Assembly: GCA_028289375.1 (NCBI GenBank)
Contig: JANQQK010000087.1
Span: 1 to 64,000, forward strand
DNA: 64,000 nt
Direction of reading: 5' to 3'
Source of the DNA: Phycisphaerae bacterium
Lineage (GTDB): Bacteria > Planctomycetota > Phycisphaerae > UBA1845
Position numbers and translations under genes: made by a program. A model generated the notes under the pieces. The model searched no databases and was not told where the DNA came from. It saw only the letters and a list, made by a program, of their open reading frames with translations. Positions 36,283 to 45,203 of this stretch are shown piece by piece (positions within the stretch are counted from its first letter, which is position 1; every line of letters starts with the position of its first letter).

Positions 36283-38082
36283 CTACGCGAGTGACGCGAG
36301 GTCCTTGCGTCGCATGATCAGATACGCTGCGATCGCCATCATGCCGCCCATGACGAGTATGGTGTTGGCCGACGTGGCTGGCACGTCCAGCGATTCGCCG
36401 ATGAACACGTTCTCCTGGATGTTGGTGATGGACGTATTGCGGAGAATGATGTCAGACAACTTCGTACTCTCCAACTCGGCGATCATGTCCGACGTGAAGA
36501 ACGGATCGATTTCGTACCAGAAGGAATCGCCATCGCGGCTGCGCAGAAACTGATCGATGAGAATCGCGGAAAACAACTCGCCAACCAACGCGCCGGGCTC
36601 CGGTTCTTCGCACAACCCGCCGACCCAGACATCGATCTCATTGACATCACCGTATGTCGATTGCAGCGCATTTTGCAGATCCACGTCGGACGTGATGTCC
36701 GCGAAGGACGCGACAGGGGCGAGGCCCATGTCGATGCGTGCCTGGTTGTAGTCAGCCAAACCATGATCGCGTCCGCGCTGAATGTTCAGTGATGCGAGAT
36801 CGAGTCCACCCGAACCCGGCGGGCCGAAGAGGAAGTTTCGCACGTCATCGACAATGTGATTGTCGAGCTTCTGCATGCGGTTGTTGGCCAGCCCGCGAAG
36901 CAGTGGTTCGATACCGCCCTCATCGATGATACGGGACGGATTGAAGAAGGCGTCGCGCAATGCGAGGTGCCCTTCGGGGACCACGTTTCCGAAATCGTCA
37001 AGCCGCGGCAGCGTGCCCGAGAGCATGCTGTGCCCAAGCCGAAAGGCGGCCGTCGAGAATGCGTTGGCAATACCGGCGTTCACTCCTGCGTCGTACCCCT
37101 CGTAGTCAGGCAACGCACCAGGGCCGAGCAGCAACGGCAGCCACTCGTTGTAGGTGATGACCTGCATCTGCGCGCCGACGAACTTGCGGGCACGTTCGTA
37201 GATTTCATTTCCCGTCAGACCTGGATTCTCCGTGGCGATTTCATCGCATAGGCGATTGTGCTCGCGGACGAACAACGTGTGCACGCAGATCAACGCAGCC
37301 TGTTCGTTCACGCGATCGTCACCTGCGACAAACAACTCTGGACCAGTTCCGCCCGCATTCGGCAGACCCATGGTGTTGAATGGCAGCAGATTGCCGGCGC
37401 TGACGAGCAGCTTGCCCGTGCCGTCATTGGCCCGTAATGCCATCGCACGAGTCTCGTCGGAGCCGTAGACATTCGAGGCATCGATGAACTTGGTGATGCC
37501 GTTCATCTGCTGTCGCGGGTTGCTGCCGTCGGTGCCGGTTGTCGGATCCCACACGGATCGATGAAACTCGATCGTCTGCGTGCCGGAGTTCATCGGGTCA
37601 AAACTCGGATCACCCATCGGAACTGGAATCGGCACCGATTCGGCCGGATCCGCTTCTACCGTCAGGTCCATGTCGTGATCCAGAAACTGACCCCACTGCC
37701 AGAAGAAATCGGACAAGCCGTTGGGGTCGCGCTCGAAACCCGGCTGCGCAACGATGGCGTTGCTGATGGCGCGGGGACTTGGTCGTCCGACGCCGCCGAG
37801 ACTCGACACACCGTCGCCATACTCGACGGCCGTCACGCGAATCAGTGGCTGGTCGGCGCTGCCCCAGATCGGGTTCAGCGCGTTGTTGCCGCGACCATCA
37901 AGTGTCCGGAACGCGCCGCGCTGTTTGGCAACATCTTCCTGCGTGAGATCGGTCGCGTTGTCGGCGACTCTTCTCGATGTGTAGTGTGGTGATTGGGCGA
38001 TCGCATTCGACGTCCAGACGACAGCGAGACCCGACGCGAGCGTCAACATAATGGCGCAGCGCAAACGAGAGCTTGAGCGCAT
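36283..38082 (-). CDS. Secreted animal-type haem peroxidase
   Basis: The 599-residue product has a signal peptide (LRCAIMLTLASGLAVVWTSNAIAQ). Peroxidase motifs are QWGQFLDHDMDLT (distal His136), DASNVYGSDE, a central VREHNRLCDEI and the proximal-His block FRLGHSML, then LNIQRGRDHGL. This matches the animal haem peroxidase (peroxidasin-like) superfamily. The enzyme would oxidise small substrates or tyrosines with hydrogen peroxide outside the cytoplasm. The C-terminus ends VPATSANTILVMGG, a hydrophobic helix and Arg-Arg-Lys, an anchor-like tail. The start at 38082 has GGAGGGAAGTC immediately upstream. It lies upstream of the giant Cys-rich gene on the same strand. Confidence 0.9.
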   Translation of the reverse strand: MRSSSRLRCAIMLTLASGLAVVWTSNAIAQSPHYTSRRVADNATDLTQEDVAKQRGAFRTLDGRGNNALNPIWGSADQPLIRVTAVEYGDGVSSLGGVGRPSPRAISNAIVAQPGFERDPNGLSDFFWQWGQFLDHDMDLTVEADPAESVPIPVPMGDPSFDPMNSGTQTIEFHRSVWDPTTGTDGSNPRQQMNGITKFIDASNVYGSDETRAMALRANDGTGKLLVSAGNLLPFNTMGLPNAGGTGPELFVAGDDRVNEQAALICVHTLFVREHNRLCDEIATENPGLTGNEIYERARKFVGAQMQVITYNEWLPLLLGPGALPDYEGYDAGVNAGIANAFSTAAFRLGHSMLSGTLPRLDDFGNVVPEGHLALRDAFFNPSRIIDEGGIEPLLRGLANNRMQKLDNHIVDDVRNFLFGPPGSGGLDLASLNIQRGRDHGLADYNQARIDMGLAPVASFADITSDVDLQNALQSTYGDVNEIDVWVGGLCEEPEPGALVGELFSAILIDQFLRSRDGDSFWYEIDPFFTSDMIAELESTKLSDIILRNTSITNIQENVFIGESLDVPATSANTILVMGGMMAIAAYLIMRRKDLASLA

Positions 38083-38100
38083 GACTTCCCTCCTGCTCAA

Positions 38101-38114
38101 CGATAACGTTATCG
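38101..38114. promoter_or_regulatory. Perfect 14-bp palindrome upstream of the peroxidase gene
   Basis: CGATAACGTTATCG is a perfect palindrome located 19 bases before the peroxidase start codon on the minus strand, next to the ribosome site. It could bind a dimeric repressor, for instance one of LacI type. No regulator gene lies adjacent. Confidence 0.4.
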
Positions 38115-38295
38115 GTCCTGAGTGCTTCGTCGATGTGGTGGCTCGCCAATCGTGCGAAAGCACCGGCGGCATGTCCCCCGCCGCCTTGACCAAAGTATAT
38201 CGACTGACAACGTCAGAGAGAAGACCAGGTCGTTCACACTGTATGGATTAAGTGTGTCTGTAATCGGTCTACAGGTATGTACTTATGGGAACCAC

Positions 38296-38643
38296 TCAGC
38301 TCACGCTCGCACCGGGGGCGATATCCTCGCTCGTCGTGAGCGTGATGATTTTGGAACGGTCTTCATCGCTCGCGGCCAACAACATCCCCTGGCTTTCGAT
38401 CCCCCGCATCATCCGCGGCGCGAGGTTTGCGACCACGATGATGTTTCGGCCCATCAGTTGTTCCGGCTCGTACACATCACGCAAACCGGCGCAGATCTGA
38501 CGCTGCTGATCGCCGAGATCAACCTTCAGCACGAGCAAACGGTCGGCATTGGGATGGTGCTCGGCTTCGATGACTTTGCCGACGCGGAGTTCGACCTTCT
38601 GAAAGTCGTCGAACGTGATCGTGTTTTCGGGGGTTTCAGACAT
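38296..38643 (-). CDS. tRNA-binding (EMAPII/MetRS beta-like) domain protein
   Basis: The 115-residue OB-fold protein resembles the C-terminal tRNA-binding domain of methionyl-tRNA synthetase and CsaA. Motifs include FQKVELRVGKVIEAEHHPNADRLLVLKVDLG, ICAGLRDVYEPEQLMGR and VANLAPRMMRGIESQGMLLAA, the canonical signature. As a free-standing gene it may serve as a separate MetRS beta subunit or as a structure-specific tRNA-binding chaperone. The ATG at 38643 is preferred over the upstream in-frame ATG at 38706, which lies in unlikely coding sequence. Confidence 0.88.
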   Translation of the reverse strand: MSETPENTITFDDFQKVELRVGKVIEAEHHPNADRLLVLKVDLGDQQRQICAGLRDVYEPEQLMGRNIIVVANLAPRMMRGIESQGMLLAASDEDRSKIITLTTSEDIAPGASVS

Positions 38644-38801
38644 ATGCGTGCTCCGTGTCGCAGGTGGTCTTGGTGATTGTCGCAGTGAGAACAATCTAGC
38701 GCGCATTTTGTTACGTTACAAGCGACACAAATCGCCGTGCAGCGGTTGGCTCGCCCCCCACATGTTCGTAGAATGGCCGCTCGGTTCTTGCAGGAACAAA
38801 G

Positions 38802-39902
38802 ATGACCATCGCTCCACTGATTTTCAAGCCAATCTTCAAACCCAAAATATGGGGTGGACAGCGTCTGGAATCGCAACTCGGCAAGACGCTCGGCACCAAC
38901 GAGCCGGTCGGTGAATCGTGGGAAGTGGCTGATCTGGAAGAGGATCAGTCGGTCGTTGTGGCTGGGCCTGCAAAAGGCAGGACGCTCGGCCAGCTTGTGT
39001 CCGAATGGGGGCCGAAGCTGGTTGGGCGTGCTCCGTTGTTCGAGGGGCGGTTCCCGCTGCTGATCAAGTTCCTCGATGCGCATCAGCATCTCAGCGTGCA
39101 GGTTCACCCGGACGAAGCGATGGCCAGGAAACTCGGCGGGTCGGTTCGTGTGAAGCATGAGGCGTGGTATGTCCTGCACGCCGAGCCGGACGGATGCATC
39201 TATCGCGGGTTCAACCGCGATGTCTCGCGCGACGAATACATGCAGGCGATTGAGAACGGGACAGCGGCTGATCTGCTGCTTCATATTCCGGTCAAGACGG
39301 GGCAGTGCTACTACCTCCCCAGCGGAACGATTCATGCATTGGGTGCGGGCGTGGTGGTGGCGGAGGTGCAAACGCCGTCTGACGTGACCTACCGGGTATA
39401 TGACTGGGACCGCGTCGACCCTGCCACCGGCGAGGGCCGCGACTTGCATATCGATCAGGCACTCGAGTGCATCCGGTTCGAGCCGGACGATGGCCGACAG
39501 CAGGATCGCTCGCACGTGGCCAGCGTTTGGACGACGGTCACGCGCGTCTGCACATGTGAGTCGTTCATCATCGAGCAGGTGCGCATGGTCGAAGGGGTCG
39601 AACAGCCGATTCCGACAGGCGAGTTGATGATCTGGATCGTGCTGGAGGGGCAGGCAGAGATTGAGTACGCCTCCGGCAAAGAGAAGCTCACCTTCGGGCC
39701 GGGGCAGACGGTGGTCGTGCCAGCAGGCTTGGGGGACGCCATGATTCGCACGGACACAAAGTGCGTCTGGCTGGAGGTGACGATTCCGCTTCCGAGCGAC
39801 CTGGCTGACTTTCCGCGACCGGATCGAGCCGCCTTGAATGAGCCAACCGACGCGGGACTTGTGCAACTCAACGTACCGCGTGCAGATGAGGGGACAAAGT
39901 AA
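38802..39902 (+). CDS. manA: Mannose-6-phosphate isomerase, class I
   Basis: The 366-residue zinc enzyme interconverts mannose-6-phosphate and fructose-6-phosphate, feeding nucleotide-sugar and polysaccharide synthesis. N-terminal blocks FKPIFKPKIWGGQRL and ESWEVADL are typical of the short bacterial form. The zinc-site motif LSVQVHPDE, then KHEAWYVL and SGTIHALGAG, are all present. AGGA precedes the ATG. The next gene starts 6 bases after the stop, so the two are likely co-transcribed. Divergent from the tRNA-binding gene. Confidence 0.94.
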   Translation: MTIAPLIFKPIFKPKIWGGQRLESQLGKTLGTNEPVGESWEVADLEEDQSVVVAGPAKGRTLGQLVSEWGPKLVGRAPLFEGRFPLLIKFLDAHQHLSVQVHPDEAMARKLGGSVRVKHEAWYVLHAEPDGCIYRGFNRDVSRDEYMQAIENGTAADLLLHIPVKTGQCYYLPSGTIHALGAGVVVAEVQTPSDVTYRVYDWDRVDPATGEGRDLHIDQALECIRFEPDDGRQQDRSHVASVWTTVTRVCTCESFIIEQVRMVEGVEQPIPTGELMIWIVLEGQAEIEYASGKEKLTFGPGQTVVVPAGLGDAMIRTDTKCVWLEVTIPLPSDLADFPRPDRAALNEPTDAGLVQLNVPRADEGTK

Positions 39903-39907
39903 ACGCC

Positions 39908-40705
39908 ATGCCGCCTCAGACCTGGCTGACGCCAGACGAATATGGATCGACGCTCGGGGACCACGACAGCACGGTGCCGGCGAACTGGTTTCGCCGTGCA
40001 CACTGGGCGGTTTACTTTTTCTTCGGGCTGCTCGCGTTGAGCGGATTGGGGTACGTCTACTACGAAGCCATCGAGGGCGAGGTGGTCGGCGCCATGATTG
40101 GGCTGGGCATCGTGTTCGGCTCGATCGGGTTGGGGGTGGCGATGCACTGCGTCGTGCGGATGGCGGCTGTGGTCGACGCCAATCTGAACACGATCACGCT
40201 ACTCCGACATCGCCACGATGCGTTGCAGCACTTCGTCGAGCGATTGAGCCGAACCATCGAATTGAATCAGAAGGAAGTGGCGCAGGTCTCATCGCTCGTC
40301 GCGGCGGAAACGACGGCTGATTCGTACCCACGTTTGGCTGAGGAAGAGGGCAAGCAGGATGGCGTTGTTGACGCCCCTGTGGGCGACGTCCCGATCGGCA
40401 ACCGGACGAGTTCAGACGCGCTGCCAGATGGGGCAGCCTGCGCAGCCGCGACCGTCAATGCCGTCGCGGTCCAGCATGAAGCCGGTGGCAACGGGGCAGA
40501 CAATCTTCCAACCGGTCAGACAGAACTTCGCGAAGCGTTCCGCCGTGCGATCTACGCTCAGGATTTCGCCGGTGCCATCACCGTCGGCGAGCGCATCCTT
40601 GACCTGCATCCCGAAAGCCCGATGGCCGAGCAGTACAACGAACTGTACGAATCGATCGCGTGCCGCGTCGGCGAAGGCGATATCGTCGCGTCGACAAGCA
40701 CGTAG
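39908..40705 (+). CDS. Two-helix membrane protein with TPR-like tail
   Basis: This 265-residue protein has two hydrophobic segments near residues 33-50 (AVYFFFGLLALSGLGYVYY) and 60-85 (VVGAMIGLGIVFGSIGLG). A short coiled coil follows (LLRHRHDALQHFVERLSRTIELN), then a low-complexity acidic linker, and a C-terminal TPR-like helix pair (LREAFRRAIYAQDFAGAITVGERILDLHPESPMAEQ). I recognise no family. It follows manA by 6 bases. It may be an envelope assembly or scaffolding factor, but no partner is evident. Confidence 0.65.
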   Translation: MPPQTWLTPDEYGSTLGDHDSTVPANWFRRAHWAVYFFFGLLALSGLGYVYYEAIEGEVVGAMIGLGIVFGSIGLGVAMHCVVRMAAVVDANLNTITLLRHRHDALQHFVERLSRTIELNQKEVAQVSSLVAAETTADSYPRLAEEEGKQDGVVDAPVGDVPIGNRTSSDALPDGAACAAATVNAVAVQHEAGGNGADNLPTGQTELREAFRRAIYAQDFAGAITVGERILDLHPESPMAEQYNELYESIACRVGEGDIVASTST

Positions 40706-40748
40706 TGGAAGAGACCGAGGCGCAGCTTGGCTCGGGGTCGCGCATTCG

Positions 40749-41336
40749 CTACCTGTTGTACGTCCCCTGATGCACGAAGACGCGCGCGAGCACATCCCGC
40801 TCGGGCAGTTCGCCGGCAGCGATCGACTTGCGAAACGTTTCGATGTGGTCGTCACCCACCATGAAGTACGCGTGCTGCGATTCGACGAGATGCAACCGCC
40901 TGGGTTTGGTGGCCGAGGTTTCGCAACCCGCGTTGAGATTCACCCAGGTCGGTTTCAGTTCGACAAGCCCGTCCGGACCAATATGCACAGTCCCCACTGA
41001 TGTCGGTCCGCCACCGTTGAAACATGCCCGGACATCGATGCGAAATCGCAGGTTCCTGCCAATATTCAGCGTTTGCTGATGGGGGTCGCCGTTTGGAAAG
41101 GCAGCAACATACCGGCCAGTCCAGGGACGCCCCGGCGCACTGTCCTGCCCCCACTTGGCGCGTGCCTCCTCCAACTCGTAACACCATGCAAAAACAGGCC
41201 CCGGTAGCGGAATCCCGTAACGCGACTGGATGACCTTGCCCACGAGAAGTAGTGTGACCGTGATGATGATGAAACGCTTGAGCCGTCGTTTGCGACGTGA
41301 TGCGGGCGCTGTTTGCGAGACCTCGTTTTGCCCCAT
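40749..41336 (-). CDS. Single-pass membrane protein, unknown function
   Basis: The 195-residue product starts at the ATG at 41336, which has GGAGAG six bases upstream. A basic segment (RRKRRLKRF) and one helix (IIITVTLLLVGKVI) anchor it, with the remainder outside. The exported part has two conserved-looking Cys (AWCYELEE, RACFNGGG) and a DGLVELKPTWVNL segment that looks beta-rich. No catalytic motif is seen. It is convergent with the manA-linked gene and divergent from the VWA gene. The upstream in-frame region to 41501 is probably leader. Confidence 0.6.
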   Translation of the reverse strand: MGQNEVSQTAPASRRKRRLKRFIIITVTLLLVGKVIQSRYGIPLPGPVFAWCYELEEARAKWGQDSAPGRPWTGRYVAAFPNGDPHQQTLNIGRNLRFRIDVRACFNGGGPTSVGTVHIGPDGLVELKPTWVNLNAGCETSATKPRRLHLVESQHAYFMVGDDHIETFRKSIAAGELPERDVLARVFVHQGTYNR

Positions 41337-41548
41337 GACCATCTCTCCAATGCAAGCGGTGGATAGACACGATTCCGACCCATCGTCATCGGTCATCGCG
41401 TGGTCGACCGGCGATCCGCGCCTGCGAGCCCCGATAAGACCCCTGCGGAGCACGGATAAACGGGTGATCAACCAAAAATTTTTTCTTCGATCGCCTGTCA
41501 CGTTCTTTAGGGTGACGCGGGAAGCTCCCGTGCGGTGGGGAGGCCGAC

Positions 41549-42796
41549 GTGGCCTTCATGCGACGTTTCGTGAGTGGCACGTTGGCGATTGGAGGGGGTC
41601 TTGCGTACCCCCGAGACACCGTTGCCAAATCGGTTCTCGCCCCCAACAATCACCACAGAATCATGCGATACCTCTATCAGCAATACGACGGGAACGAGTT
41701 TCAGACGCAGCAGCACCTCGCCCAGTTTGCCGGGTTTATGGAATTTGTGCTCGAGCACGGTGATGCTGCCCTCGACGCCCTCAAGGATGTCGAGATGGAT
41801 CCGGATCAGCGGAAGATCCTCGAGAACTGGATCGATGAAGGGCTGCTCGAAAAAGTCGGGGCCTCCTTCAGGCTTACCCCGCGTGCGATCAACAGCCTGC
41901 AGCGCAAGGCGTTGATGGAGATCTTCAAGAATCTGCGACCCGATTCGGCTGAGGGACATGACACGCATGCAACTGGTGCCGGCGGCGAGCGGACCGAGGG
42001 GAGTCGGGTTTATCAATTCGGCGATCCGGTCAGCAATCTCGATTTCACCCAGACGCTGCGCAATGCGGTGGCCCGGGCCGGCAAAGGACTGCCGATCGAC
42101 CTGAAGGAAGAGGACTTCGCGGTCCACCTGACCGAATCGAAGGCGACGTGCAGCACGGTGATTCTGCTGGACATGTCCGGGTCAATGTCACGCTGGAATC
42201 GTTTCAGCAACGCCAAACGCTGTGCGATGGCGGTCTATGCGCTGATACGGCAGCGGTTCGCGCTTGATACGGTCGACGTGGTCGGTTTTCATTCCGGTGC
42301 TGAAGTGATTCCGGAGCATCGCCTGCCGCTGATGATGCCGAAGCGCGTCTCGCTGTTTGATCCGGAAGTGAACATCCGCGTGCCGATCTCCAAAATTGAT
42401 GAGGCACCACAGCATTTTACAAATCTGCAGATGGGGCTGATGACGGCACGGCGGATCCTCGCTCGGCGTGGCGGCGTGAACAAGCAGGTGTTCATTATCA
42501 CGGACGGGCAGCCAACCGCCCATGTGCAGGGCGATGCGGTGCATCTTGTTTATCCGCCGACGGAACGGACCTCCATGATCACGCTGAAAGAAGCGATGTT
42601 GATGGCCCGTCAGGGTGTGCGTTTTTCGACGTTTGCGCTGATTGAGGATTATTACTACATGGATTGGGTCAGCTTCGTCGATCACATGACGCGGCTGACG
42701 CGCGGTGTCGCGTTTTATTGCACGGGCGATAATCTCGCGCAGGCGATCATGGAATCGTACATGTCCGGCCGCAAACAGAAGACGAGCCTCTCCTAG
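41549..42796 (+). CDS. VWA-domain protein
   Basis: The product is 415 residues if translation starts at GTG 41549, which has GGGGAGG five bases upstream; an ATG at 41663 without a ribosome site would give 377 residues. The N-terminal half is helical (FAGFMEFVLEHGDAALDAL). The C-terminal half is a von Willebrand factor A domain with the MIDAS motif DMSGSMSRW and later TNLQMGL and FIITDGQPTAH, which complete the metal site. It resembles the magnesium-chelatase-like or MoxR-associated VWA proteins that act with AAA+ ATPases, but no MoxR gene is in the window. Confidence 0.82.
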   Translation: MAFMRRFVSGTLAIGGGLAYPRDTVAKSVLAPNNHHRIMRYLYQQYDGNEFQTQQHLAQFAGFMEFVLEHGDAALDALKDVEMDPDQRKILENWIDEGLLEKVGASFRLTPRAINSLQRKALMEIFKNLRPDSAEGHDTHATGAGGERTEGSRVYQFGDPVSNLDFTQTLRNAVARAGKGLPIDLKEEDFAVHLTESKATCSTVILLDMSGSMSRWNRFSNAKRCAMAVYALIRQRFALDTVDVVGFHSGAEVIPEHRLPLMMPKRVSLFDPEVNIRVPISKIDEAPQHFTNLQMGLMTARRILARRGGVNKQVFIITDGQPTAHVQGDAVHLVYPPTERTSMITLKEAMLMARQGVRFSTFALIEDYYYMDWVSFVDHMTRLTRGVAFYCTGDNLAQAIMESYMSGRKQKTSLS

Positions 42797-42902
42797 GTCC
42801 GCGTCGCAATCCGCTCATTTTGGAACGATCTAAACAAGTCCGCTGGCTTGCCGATACAGGTTCTATCATGGAAAACCCGTATCCACGACGGAGACATGTG
42901 CA

Positions 42903-43220
42903 ATGACATCTGAGAGTTGCTCCCCCATAGCGTCGACGCTGGTCCAGGAAGACGCATCGTTCGCCGACCTTGTTGAAGAATTTGTGGATGGTTTGCAGGA
43001 CCGACTGGACCAGATGAACAAAGCCGTTGCGTCGAGCGACTTCGAGCAGCTCAAGCGGTTGGCTCATCAACTCAAAGGTGCCGGCGGCGGGCACGGTTAC
43101 CCGGCGCTGACGAACGTGTCGGGTGATCTGGAGCAGTCGGCGTTGGCCGAGCAGCTTGAAGACTGCCAGCGGCAGCTTGAGGCGTTGCGATCGGTGGTGG
43201 ATCGCGTGGTCGTTTCGTAG
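42903..43220 (+). CDS. Hpt (histidine phosphotransfer) domain protein
   Basis: The 105-residue free-standing Hpt protein is an all-helical phosphorelay carrier. The phospho-accepting His is in LKRLAHQLKGAGGGHGY, which matches the family consensus HxLKGxxxxxG. The N-terminus contains a predicted helix (FADLVEEFVDGLQDRLDQM), as usual. No response regulator or hybrid kinase lies immediately beside it, so its donor and acceptor are unknown. A SixA-type phosphohistidine phosphatase is encoded about 6.5 kb downstream. Confidence 0.85.
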   Translation: MTSESCSPIASTLVQEDASFADLVEEFVDGLQDRLDQMNKAVASSDFEQLKRLAHQLKGAGGGHGYPALTNVSGDLEQSALAEQLEDCQRQLEALRSVVDRVVVS

Positions 43221-43321
43221 CGGCGACTGGTCTGCGCACACTTGGGTAGCACGGTTTAGGGCCCACCTTGGCCGCCTGCGTGCTCGATTCCTTTCCCCGG
43301 CATCTCATGTCACCTGTGTAT

Positions 43322-43371
43322 CAAGATCCTGTCGGGCGATCTTGACACTTTCGCCGTCATCGCCATACATT
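43322..43371 (+). promoter_or_regulatory. Candidate promoter with overlapping inverted repeat before the Gld-type ABC operon
   Basis: A perfect TTGACA (43342-43347) and TACATT (43366-43371) are 18 bases apart. Immediately upstream and overlapping the -35 box is an exact 7-bp inverted repeat, CAAGATC (43322-43328) and GATCTTG (43338-43344), with a 9-base loop. It could be an operator or a hairpin. It lies 100 bases before the ABC ATPase start. Confidence 0.5.
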
Positions 43372-43470
43372 TCCATGCCTCACAAAGGCGACGCTCCGTC
43401 TGTCGGCCAGTCTGACGCGCGGGACGGGGCGATTCCAACATGACAGTGCAGTCGGGAGGTGATTGGCGCC

Positions 43471-44418
43471 ATGATTACGGTCAAGAATCTCACCAAGCGG
43501 TATGGGCCGGTTCCGGCCATCGCCGACGTGACATTCGACATTGCGTCGGAGGAAACGGGCAACATCATCGGGTTTCTTGGCCCGAATGGTGCGGGCAAGA
43601 GCACGACGATTCGGATTTTGACGTGCTTCCAGCCGGCGACGTCGGGTTCGGCTGTGGTGGCGGGGTACGATGTGTTCCGCGAGTCGGTGCAGGTACGGCG
43701 TCAGATCGGGTATTTGGCGGAGAATGCTCCGCTTTATCCGGAGATGCGGGCGCGGGAGTACCTGAATTTCCGCGGAAAACTGCATCGAATGTCGCCGGCG
43801 GAGCGGAAAAAGGCCATCGATCGGGTGACGGAGCGGTGTTGGCTTGGGGAGTTTGTGGATCGCCCGATCGGGCAACTGTCCAAGGGTATGCGTCAGCGTG
43901 TGGGGTTGGCCGACGCGCTGTTGCATGATCCGAAGGTCGTTTTTCTGGATGAGCCGACGATCGGGTTGGATCCGAACCAGATTCGCGAGACGCGCAAGCT
44001 GATTCGCGAGCTGGGTGAGCGGCATGTCGTGTTCCTCAGTTCGCACATCCTTCATGAAATCGAGCAGATCTGCACGCACACGATCATCATTGCGGGGGGT
44101 CGGATTCTCGCGCAGGGGTCGCCGAAGGCGTTGCAGGAGCAGATCAGTGCCGGCTCGAAGCTCATCACGGAGATCAAGGGATCGGAGGCTGAGGTCGAAT
44201 CTGCCGTCAAGGGGCTTGCCGGGGTCGATTCGGTGCAGAGCGAAGGCGTTGACGGGTGGTGTCGGCTGACGATCGGTGCGAACGGGTCGTCGGACATTCG
44301 CGAGGCGATCTTCAAGCTGACGAGTGAGAAGGGCTGGACGATGCGGGAGATGCGTCGCGAGGTGGCGAGCCTGGAGGACTTCTTCATCAAGATTACAGCG
44401 GAGCAGAGACTGGCATGA
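43471..44418 (+). CDS. ABC transporter ATP-binding protein (GldA-like)
   Basis: This 315-residue ATPase is of the type paired with GldF/GldG-like membrane components. Motifs are Walker A GPNGAGKSTT, signature LSKGMRQRVGL, Walker B VVFLDEPTIGLDP, and the switch block SSHILHEIEQ. A C-terminal extension beyond residue 225 (LITEIKGSEAEVESAVKG) is typical of this group. The ATG at 43471 is supported by GGGAGG about 12 bases upstream. Its stop overlaps the permease start (ATGA), so translation is coupled. Confidence 0.92.
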   Translation: MITVKNLTKRYGPVPAIADVTFDIASEETGNIIGFLGPNGAGKSTTIRILTCFQPATSGSAVVAGYDVFRESVQVRRQIGYLAENAPLYPEMRAREYLNFRGKLHRMSPAERKKAIDRVTERCWLGEFVDRPIGQLSKGMRQRVGLADALLHDPKVVFLDEPTIGLDPNQIRETRKLIRELGERHVVFLSSHILHEIEQICTHTIIIAGGRILAQGSPKALQEQISAGSKLITEIKGSEAEVESAVKGLAGVDSVQSEGVDGWCRLTIGANGSSDIREAIFKLTSEKGWTMREMRREVASLEDFFIKITAEQRLA

Positions 44419-45203
44419 GCAAGTTAGGTCGATGGTTGTTTGGCGAGTTGATTGCCGGACTGCGGTCGGAGGAATTCCGAATCGGCGCTGGCAATGTCGC
44501 GACACTGACGGGGCGTGAGTTGAGCGCGCAATTCTTCAGCCCGATCGCCTATGTGGTGATTGCGGTGTTTCTGGTGGTGTCGGGGATTTTCTTTGGTGCG
44601 GAGACGTTTCAGCCGGGTGGTGAGGCGAGTTGCCGGGCGTTGTTTCAGGTGCTGCCGATCATCCTCGTGTTCGTGCTGCCGATGCTGACGATGCGGCTGA
44701 TGAGCGAGGAGTATCGCAACGGGACGATCGAGTCGCTGATGACGGCGCCGGTCCGTGATTTGGAGGTGATTCTCGGGAAGTTTTTGGGGAGTTTCATCTT
44801 CTTCCTGGTGCTCCTGGGGTCGACGTTGATCTACCCGCTGTTGGTGTCGGTCTGGGGGCCTTTGGATATGGGGCTGGCGTTTTCGTCGTATGTCGGGCTG
44901 GCGTTGATGGGGGCGTTGTACATCGCGGTGGGGTTGTTCTTCAGCACGTGCACGCGGAATCAGGTGATTGCGGTGCTGTGCAGCTTTGTGCTGTTGGCGA
45001 TTCTGACGCTGCTGGCGGATTACCTGGCCCGCAGTTTCGAGGGGACGTTGCGGGTGGTGCTGCAGCAGGTGTCGCTGTTGGCGCATTATCAGGATTTCGC
45101 AAGGGGGCTCATTGATACGAATCATACGCTCTTTTTCGTGACGTCGACGGCGTTGTTTCTCTTCTTTGCGGTCAAGGTGCTGGAGTTTCGACGATGGCGG
45201 TAG
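44415..45203 (+). CDS. ABC-2 type permease (GldF-like)
   Basis: The 262-residue membrane subunit has about six helices, including IAYVVIAVFLVVSGIFFG, LPIILVFVLPMLTM, FIFFLVLLGSTLIYPLLVSVW and VIAVLCSFVLLAILTLLAD. The MSEEYRNGTIESLMTAPV segment after the second helix is the canonical coupling-helix region of Gld/ABC-2 exporters. Overlaps upstream ATPase by 4 bases and downstream GldG-like gene by 10, showing a tight operon. Substrate unknown. Confidence 0.9.
   Translation: MSKLGRWLFGELIAGLRSEEFRIGAGNVATLTGRELSAQFFSPIAYVVIAVFLVVSGIFFGAETFQPGGEASCRALFQVLPIILVFVLPMLTMRLMSEEYRNGTIESLMTAPVRDLEVILGKFLGSFIFFLVLLGSTLIYPLLVSVWGPLDMGLAFSSYVGLALMGALYIAVGLFFSTCTRNQVIAVLCSFVLLAILTLLADYLARSFEGTLRVVLQQVSLLAHYQDFARGLIDTNHTLFFVTSTALFLFFAVKVLEFRRWR

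Noticed and set aside
40706-40745. Possible terminator between the convergent genes at 40.7 kb
   Set aside because: The GACCGAG/CTCGGGGTC pairing is imperfect and there is no T-tract on either strand.
41549-41662. Possibility that the VWA gene starts at 41663
   Set aside because: The later ATG lacks a ribosome site, whereas GTG 41549 has GGGGAGG at good spacing. It is kept only as an alternative.
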